Source of the DNA: JAKACA01 sp963735115
GTDB taxonomy: Bacteria > Actinomycetota > Acidimicrobiia > Acidimicrobiales > Bog-793
Reading direction: 5' to 3'
Assembly (NCBI GenBank): GCA_963735115.1
Contig: CAVTJR010000001.1
Span: 1,364,001-1,428,000, forward strand
Length of the DNA stretch: 64,000 bases
Positions 60,402 through 64,000 of the stretch are shown here, in pieces. Below the pieces are notes generated by a model. It did not search any database. It saw only the letters and a list, made by a program, of their open reading frames with translations, and was not told the DNA's origin. How positions within the stretch are numbered: the stretch's first letter is position 1; every line of letters begins with the position of its first letter. The position numbers and the translations under genes were made by a program.

Positions 60402-62198
60402 TCACAACAGGTCCGGCTCGTCGTCCTCGAGCGCGGCGAGGACGGCGGGGTCGGTCGTGACGAGTGCGTCCTCGGTGGTGCTGGCAACGGTGCGAAACGC
60501 GACGCGCACATCACCGCCGCCGAGAAGGAGTCCTTCGCCACGACCGGCGGACAACAAGAAGCGCTGCTCGCCAGCGGAGAGTCCGAAGCTCTCGGCGAGC
60601 GCGTCGATGGCTTGTGGCGCTTGGCGCAAGAGCACCTGGGTCGCGGCGTTGGCGACGACGGCCTGGCCGAGCGGTGAGGAGAGCAGGTCTGCCGCGTCCT
60701 GGGTGACGACGGTCAACCCGCACCAGTGCTTGCGGGCCGACTTCGCCATACGGAAGAGGAACGACGCGCCCTCGCCCTCGCGGATGAGGAGCCATGCCTC
60801 GTCGACGACGACGATGCGCCGTCGTCGGTTGGTGGGATCGGCGACGCGCCGCCAGATCGCGTCCAGGGTGAGGAGCGTGCCGACGGCCTTTAGCTCGTCG
60901 GGCAGATCGCGGAGCGAAAAGACGACGAGATGGCCGTCCGGTCGTGTCGTCGTCGCGCCGTCGAACAGGCCGCGGTAGCTGCCGGTGGTGAACGGCGAGA
61001 GCCGAGCACCGAGCGCTGTCGCAACCGGGTCCGCCGATGCGCCGAGCATCCGAGCGAGGTCGTCGAGGATGGGTGCGGGTCGGGCATGGGTGCGCGGGTC
61101 GGGCGTGATCCCCGCCGCCGCGTACGTGGCGAGCACCGCTTGGTCGAGCGCGGCGGTCTCGGGCGGGTCGAGCTTTCCGAGGAGCACCGCGCAGAGCGTG
61201 TGGATGAACAGCGCGCGGCGCGTCAATGCGTCCGGTCCAGGTGCGAGATCGAACGGGTTGATGCGCACGCCCGGCGCGCCGAGGTGGAGGTAGGCACCGC
61301 CGACGGCCTCGGCGAGGCGGCGGTACTCGTCCTCGGGGTCGATGACGAGTACGTCGATGCCGCGATAAAGCGAGCGGAGCGCTTCGAGCTTCGCGAGGTA
61401 GGACTTGCCCGAGCCCGAGCGGGCAAGGATGACCGCGTTGTGATTGGCCTGCGCGAAGCGGTCCCACGTGACGATGCCCGCACCGCCCGATGCCGCGCCA
61501 CTCGCCGCCATGTCGAGGCCGACGAGCACGCCGTCAGGCGATGCGCAGTCCACGCCGGAGAAGGGAAAGGCGGCGGCGAGCGCGTCGGTGTCCATCGTGC
61601 GATGGAGCCGGAGCGCGTCGATCCCGAGCGGGAGCGTCGTGGAGAAGCCTTGCAGGGCGCGATAGGTGGCCGGGACGACATCGAGCAGCATCGAGGAGCA
61701 GAGCGCGCGGACGCGCTGGCACTCGGCGTCGAGGGCGGCGGCGGTCTTCGCGTGCACGGTCACGTAGCAACCGGAGCGAAAGAGCTTCCCCTGTCCGCGC
61801 GCGAGGCGACTGGCGAGGTCGCGGGCATCCTCCGCCGCGGCGTCAACTGCGGGATCGGGCAGGCGTCCCTTCGCGGCGTCGATGCGCCGATCCGATTCGA
61901 GCCGGGCGAGCTGACGACGGAGGTTCGCCGCCGCGTGATCCGCCGCGATGGGCTCGACATGGAGCGCCACGTCGAGGCGACCAGGATCGGCGAGCAACGG
62001 CGCAAGCCAGCCGAGGCCGACCTCGGCGGGATAGCCCGTCACCGCAAGCGTGCGGCAGTAGCCCTCGCCGAGCGCGAGGTCGCGCGGGCGCACTTCGACC
62101 GAAGAGGGTCGGAGCAGTGGGCTCGGCGTACGGCGCGCCGCTCGGCTCGCATGGTTGGTCGTCCGAGCGTCGACGCGATACAAGGACAGGCGCGTCAT
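60402..62198 (-). CDS. VirB4-like conjugation ATPase
   Basis: 598 residues. Walker A is ILARSGSGKSYLAKLEALRS (near 262) and Walker B is RIVVVDEAWLLIREGEGASFLFRMAKSARKHWCGLTVVTQDAADLLSSPLG (near 463). The N-terminal domain has RTLAVTGYPAEVGLGWLAPLL. VirB4 is the universal ATPase of type IV secretion and its presence marks this cluster as conjugative or protein-exporting. The stop and start overlap PrgI by four bases. It is shorter than VirB4 of Proteobacteria (about 800), as usual for this Gram-positive group. Confidence 0.92.
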   Translation of the reverse strand: MTRLSLYRVDARTTNHASRAARRTPSPLLRPSSVEVRPRDLALGEGYCRTLAVTGYPAEVGLGWLAPLLADPGRLDVALHVEPIAADHAAANLRRQLARLESDRRIDAAKGRLPDPAVDAAAEDARDLASRLARGQGKLFRSGCYVTVHAKTAAALDAECQRVRALCSSMLLDVVPATYRALQGFSTTLPLGIDALRLHRTMDTDALAAAFPFSGVDCASPDGVLVGLDMAASGAASGGAGIVTWDRFAQANHNAVILARSGSGKSYLAKLEALRSLYRGIDVLVIDPEDEYRRLAEAVGGAYLHLGAPGVRINPFDLAPGPDALTRRALFIHTLCAVLLGKLDPPETAALDQAVLATYAAAGITPDPRTHARPAPILDDLARMLGASADPVATALGARLSPFTTGSYRGLFDGATTTRPDGHLVVFSLRDLPDELKAVGTLLTLDAIWRRVADPTNRRRRIVVVDEAWLLIREGEGASFLFRMAKSARKHWCGLTVVTQDAADLLSSPLGQAVVANAATQVLLRQAPQAIDALAESFGLSAGEQRFLLSAGRGEGLLLGGGDVRVAFRTVASTTEDALVTTDPAVLAALEDDEPDLL

Positions 62199-63235
62199 TC
62201 GGTGCCTCCTTCGCCTTCGAGCGACGACAACGCCGCGCGCAGCGATGGGCCGCGCACCGGCTCGTCGGGGTTCGTCGGATTGGCCCGCCGCGGCGCGAGC
62301 GGATCGAGCGCGGCGGCGAGCACGTCGGCAACTGCCGACGCGTCGAGGACATGGAGGGCGACGCCCGCAGCTTGCAGCGCGCCCGTCGCGTCAGCGGCAC
62401 GCCGACGAAGCCGGTCAGCCGCGCCCGCGGCCCGCTCGTCCGGCGTGAGCTTGGCGGATTGTGCGACGAGCGCGGCCCGCGGCGTCAGCGACAGCGGTTC
62501 ACGGAAGACGACTAACACCTCTCGCGACAAGAGATCGCGCGACGCGGCCAGCTCGTCGAGAAAGGCCGCGTGGTCGAGGGCGGCGGCTTCGAGCGCGGGA
62601 TGCGGGAGCCCTCCTGCCGCCTCGCGCAGACGCACGATCGCCGGTCGGAGATCAACCGGTTCGGCGCGCACGACGACCTGCAAGAGACCGCCGGTGCCGT
62701 TCAAGTAGCGGGCAAACGCGGCGACCATCGCGGCGCGTTCGGTCGCGGTGCGGAGCGCGAAGCTCACGCCGACCGCTCGACAGATCAGCGCGCTGCCGTC
62801 TGGGCCGAGGTCGAGCGTGCCGTCTTGACGGACCCGTTCGACGGCGAGGTGAAGCGGCGCGGGAAGTGTCCCGGCGCTCGGTCCGAGTGCGACCGGTGCC
62901 GGAGCGATGCCGTCCGGCGCGGGGACGAATCGACGCGGGCCAACCACGTGCCGCAGTGCGAGCCCGACGAGACGGTCCGCGCCGAGCCCGTCGCGTCTGC
63001 CGAGCGCGAGGGTCATCGCGACAACGGCGACCGGTGCGCCGAGGGCGCAGAAAGCCGGCAATGGAATATGTCGGTGCAGCGCCGCCCACGCCACCCAGAG
63101 CACGACCGCGGGGAGCGCCAACAGTGCGAGCTGGCGGGCGGTGAGCCCGGCGAGGAGGCGGTCGGGTCGGTCGATGTCGGCGGGGATACGGACGCGCACG
63201 TCCGCGTCTTGATCGTGGTCGAGTCGGCGGCTCAT
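62195..63235 (-). CDS. PrgI-family (VirB3-like) membrane protein with long C-terminal domain
   Basis: 346 residues. It begins with VRIPADIDRPDRLLAGLTARQLALLALPAVVLWVAWAALHRHIPLPAFCALGAPVAVVAMTLAL, the PrgI motif with two membrane helices. A soluble part follows, with VGVSFALRTATERAAMVAAFARYLNGTGGLLQVVVRAEPVDLRP, typical of SCO6880-like proteins in actinobacterial transfer systems. The ATG overlaps the stop of the VirB6-like gene. It is probably the inner-membrane partner of VirB4. Confidence 0.85.
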   Translation of the reverse strand: MSRRLDHDQDADVRVRIPADIDRPDRLLAGLTARQLALLALPAVVLWVAWAALHRHIPLPAFCALGAPVAVVAMTLALGRRDGLGADRLVGLALRHVVGPRRFVPAPDGIAPAPVALGPSAGTLPAPLHLAVERVRQDGTLDLGPDGSALICRAVGVSFALRTATERAAMVAAFARYLNGTGGLLQVVVRAEPVDLRPAIVRLREAAGGLPHPALEAAALDHAAFLDELAASRDLLSREVLVVFREPLSLTPRAALVAQSAKLTPDERAAGAADRLRRRAADATGALQAAGVALHVLDASAVADVLAAALDPLAPRRANPTNPDEPVRGPSLRAALSSLEGEGGTE

Positions 63236-64000
63236 CCGAGCGCTCCGATCCCGGCGCGCACGACGCGGTAGACGAGGAGCGTCTTCACGCCCTTGCCGAT
63301 CGCTCCCGAGTGCCCTGATCCGGCGAAGACCTTGCGCGACACCCACGAGGGGATGCGTACGAGCACCCACAACAGGCAGCACGCGACGAGCACGTCGACG
63401 AGGCCGCCCGACGAAGCGAGTCCGAGTGTCGTCGGCCCGGTGTTGGCGAAGAAGATGCGGAGCGAGCAGATGAGGACGAGCGACTGCGCGAGTTGGATCG
63501 CGAACAGTCCGCCGATCCCGCGCCACCACAGGCGCGCCATGCCGTCGGTCTCGGGGAGCACGTGGCAGATGAGCGCGAGTGGTGCGGCAATGACAAGCAA
63601 CGTCAACAGCGCGACGCGGATCACGTAGGTCGCGACGAGCACCACCGCGAGCACGGCGGCGACAAGGCCCATAAGAACGAGGAAGATGCCGCCGGTCGCG
63701 AGTGAGGAGTTGACGAGTCCTTGCAACGCGGTCGTCGCGTTCTGCGCATCCACACCGCCACCGAGCAGCGCGCCAGAGAGCGCGTTCGCCGCGCCGATTG
63801 CAACGCCGACGAGCGACAGGCTCACGTTCGCGGCGATGACCCCGACGACGATGCGCGGCAAGAGGTCCTTTGCGGCGGTGCGCGTCTGCAGCGTCTCGTG
63901 GCTCATGACGATCGCCCCGCCGATGAGCACGAGGAGGACGACGAGGCTGTTCGCGATTGCGGCGGTGATCGCCCAGAGCGAACCGGCCTCGCCGGTGGTG
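63232..64000 (-). CDS. VirB6/TrbL-like polytopic membrane protein (5' end outside window)
   Basis: The frame is open to the right edge, where it reads GSLWAITAAIANSLVVLLVLIGGAIVM, so the start lies beyond base 64000. Further hydrophobic segments are RIVVGVIAANVSLSLVGVAIGA, GIFLVLMGLVAAVLAVVLVATYVIRVALLTLLVIAAPLALI, GLFAIQLAQSLVLICSLRIFF and LVDVLVACCLLWVLVRIPSWVS. The layout (five or more helices with R-x-A-LLTLLVIAAPLAL) is that of TrbL/VirB6 proteins of Gram-positive conjugation systems, which form the inner-membrane channel. It is the first visible gene of the operon. Confidence 0.85.
   Translation of the reverse strand, partial: TTGEAGSLWAITAAIANSLVVLLVLIGGAIVMSHETLQTRTAAKDLLPRIVVGVIAANVSLSLVGVAIGAANALSGALLGGGVDAQNATTALQGLVNSSLATGGIFLVLMGLVAAVLAVVLVATYVIRVALLTLLVIAAPLALICHVLPETDGMARLWWRGIGGLFAIQLAQSLVLICSLRIFFANTGPTTLGLASSGGLVDVLVACCLLWVLVRIPSWVSRKVFAGSGHSGAIGKGVKTLLVYRVVRAGIGALG

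Noticed and set aside
60930..62708. Long open frame opposite the VirB4 and PrgI genes
   Set aside because: Arg/Gly-rich shadow frame crossing two well-supported genes on the other strand.

Overview
The window is high-GC actinobacterial DNA. The evidence is strong GC bias in third codon positions, frequent GTG starts, stop-start overlaps of the ATGA/GTGA type, and families typical of Actinomycetota: HxlR, XRE/MmyB, ECF sigma with a YCII partner, PutA fused to P5C dehydrogenase, Tad pilus with a LysM/BTAD protein, and a PrgI/VirB4 secretion cluster. I cannot place it below phylum.

Region 1 (1-13.4 kb) is compact: a WYL regulator cut by the left edge, a VC0807-type membrane protein, a VOC protein with a UvrA-like ABC protein, a RibD-like reductase, two SRPBCC proteins divergent from an HxlR repressor with two matching operators, a secreted beta-propeller protein, bifunctional PutA and a double-HTH protein.

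Region 2 (13.4-39 kb) is a mosaic accessory region. Small detoxification or stress genes (DinB, cupin, SDR, ADH, aminoglycoside phosphotransferase, VOC, ECF sigma + YCII, ArsR + SRPBCC, two peptidase S51 paralogues, GNAT, two TetR, a hydrolase-cyclase fusion, a flavin-reductase-fold protein, a two-component system with an ABC exporter) alternate with gene stubs (DUF2255, GNAT, HIT, hotdog thioesterase, SigJ, IS3-type transposase, recombinase-like HTH). Between them lies an interspersed repeat family, all in one orientation, built around a TTCGAA-centred end (GTTCGAACCCC) and a small GTTGT...ACAAC hairpin. Repeat copies sit exactly where neighbouring genes are cut off, so they look like the joints of the mosaic. 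A 180-bp direct duplication of a small winged-helix gene brackets 33.1-38.9 kb.

Region 3 (39-41.7 kb) is a coherent metal/oxidative-stress unit: a NiCoT-type nickel permease, an Fe-type superoxide dismutase and a small protein, divergent from a Fur-family repressor across a perfect 7-1-7 inverted repeat. This is the layout expected of a nickel-responsive (Nur-like) regulon.

Region 4 (41.7-53.3 kb, minus strand) is a Tad/Flp pilus locus: prepilin peptidase, a badly broken LysM/BTAD gene, TadG/TadE-like pseudopilins, a candidate Flp pilin, TadC, TadB, TadA, TadZ, a SAF protein, a secreted Pro/Thr-rich protein and a lipoprotein. Region 5 (53.4-55.9 kb) is a small HTH-regulated ABC exporter. Region 6 (56-64 kb, minus strand) is a conjugative-type secretion cluster: lytic transglycosylase, replication-relaxation protein, coupling ATPase, a membrane protein, VirB4, PrgI and a VirB6/TrbL-like protein running off the right edge.

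Many genes carry single-base frameshifts that are easy to repair by eye. Some (three in one SDR, many in the LysM/BTAD gene) suggest real decay; others could be sequence error. Reads or a second assembly would decide this.
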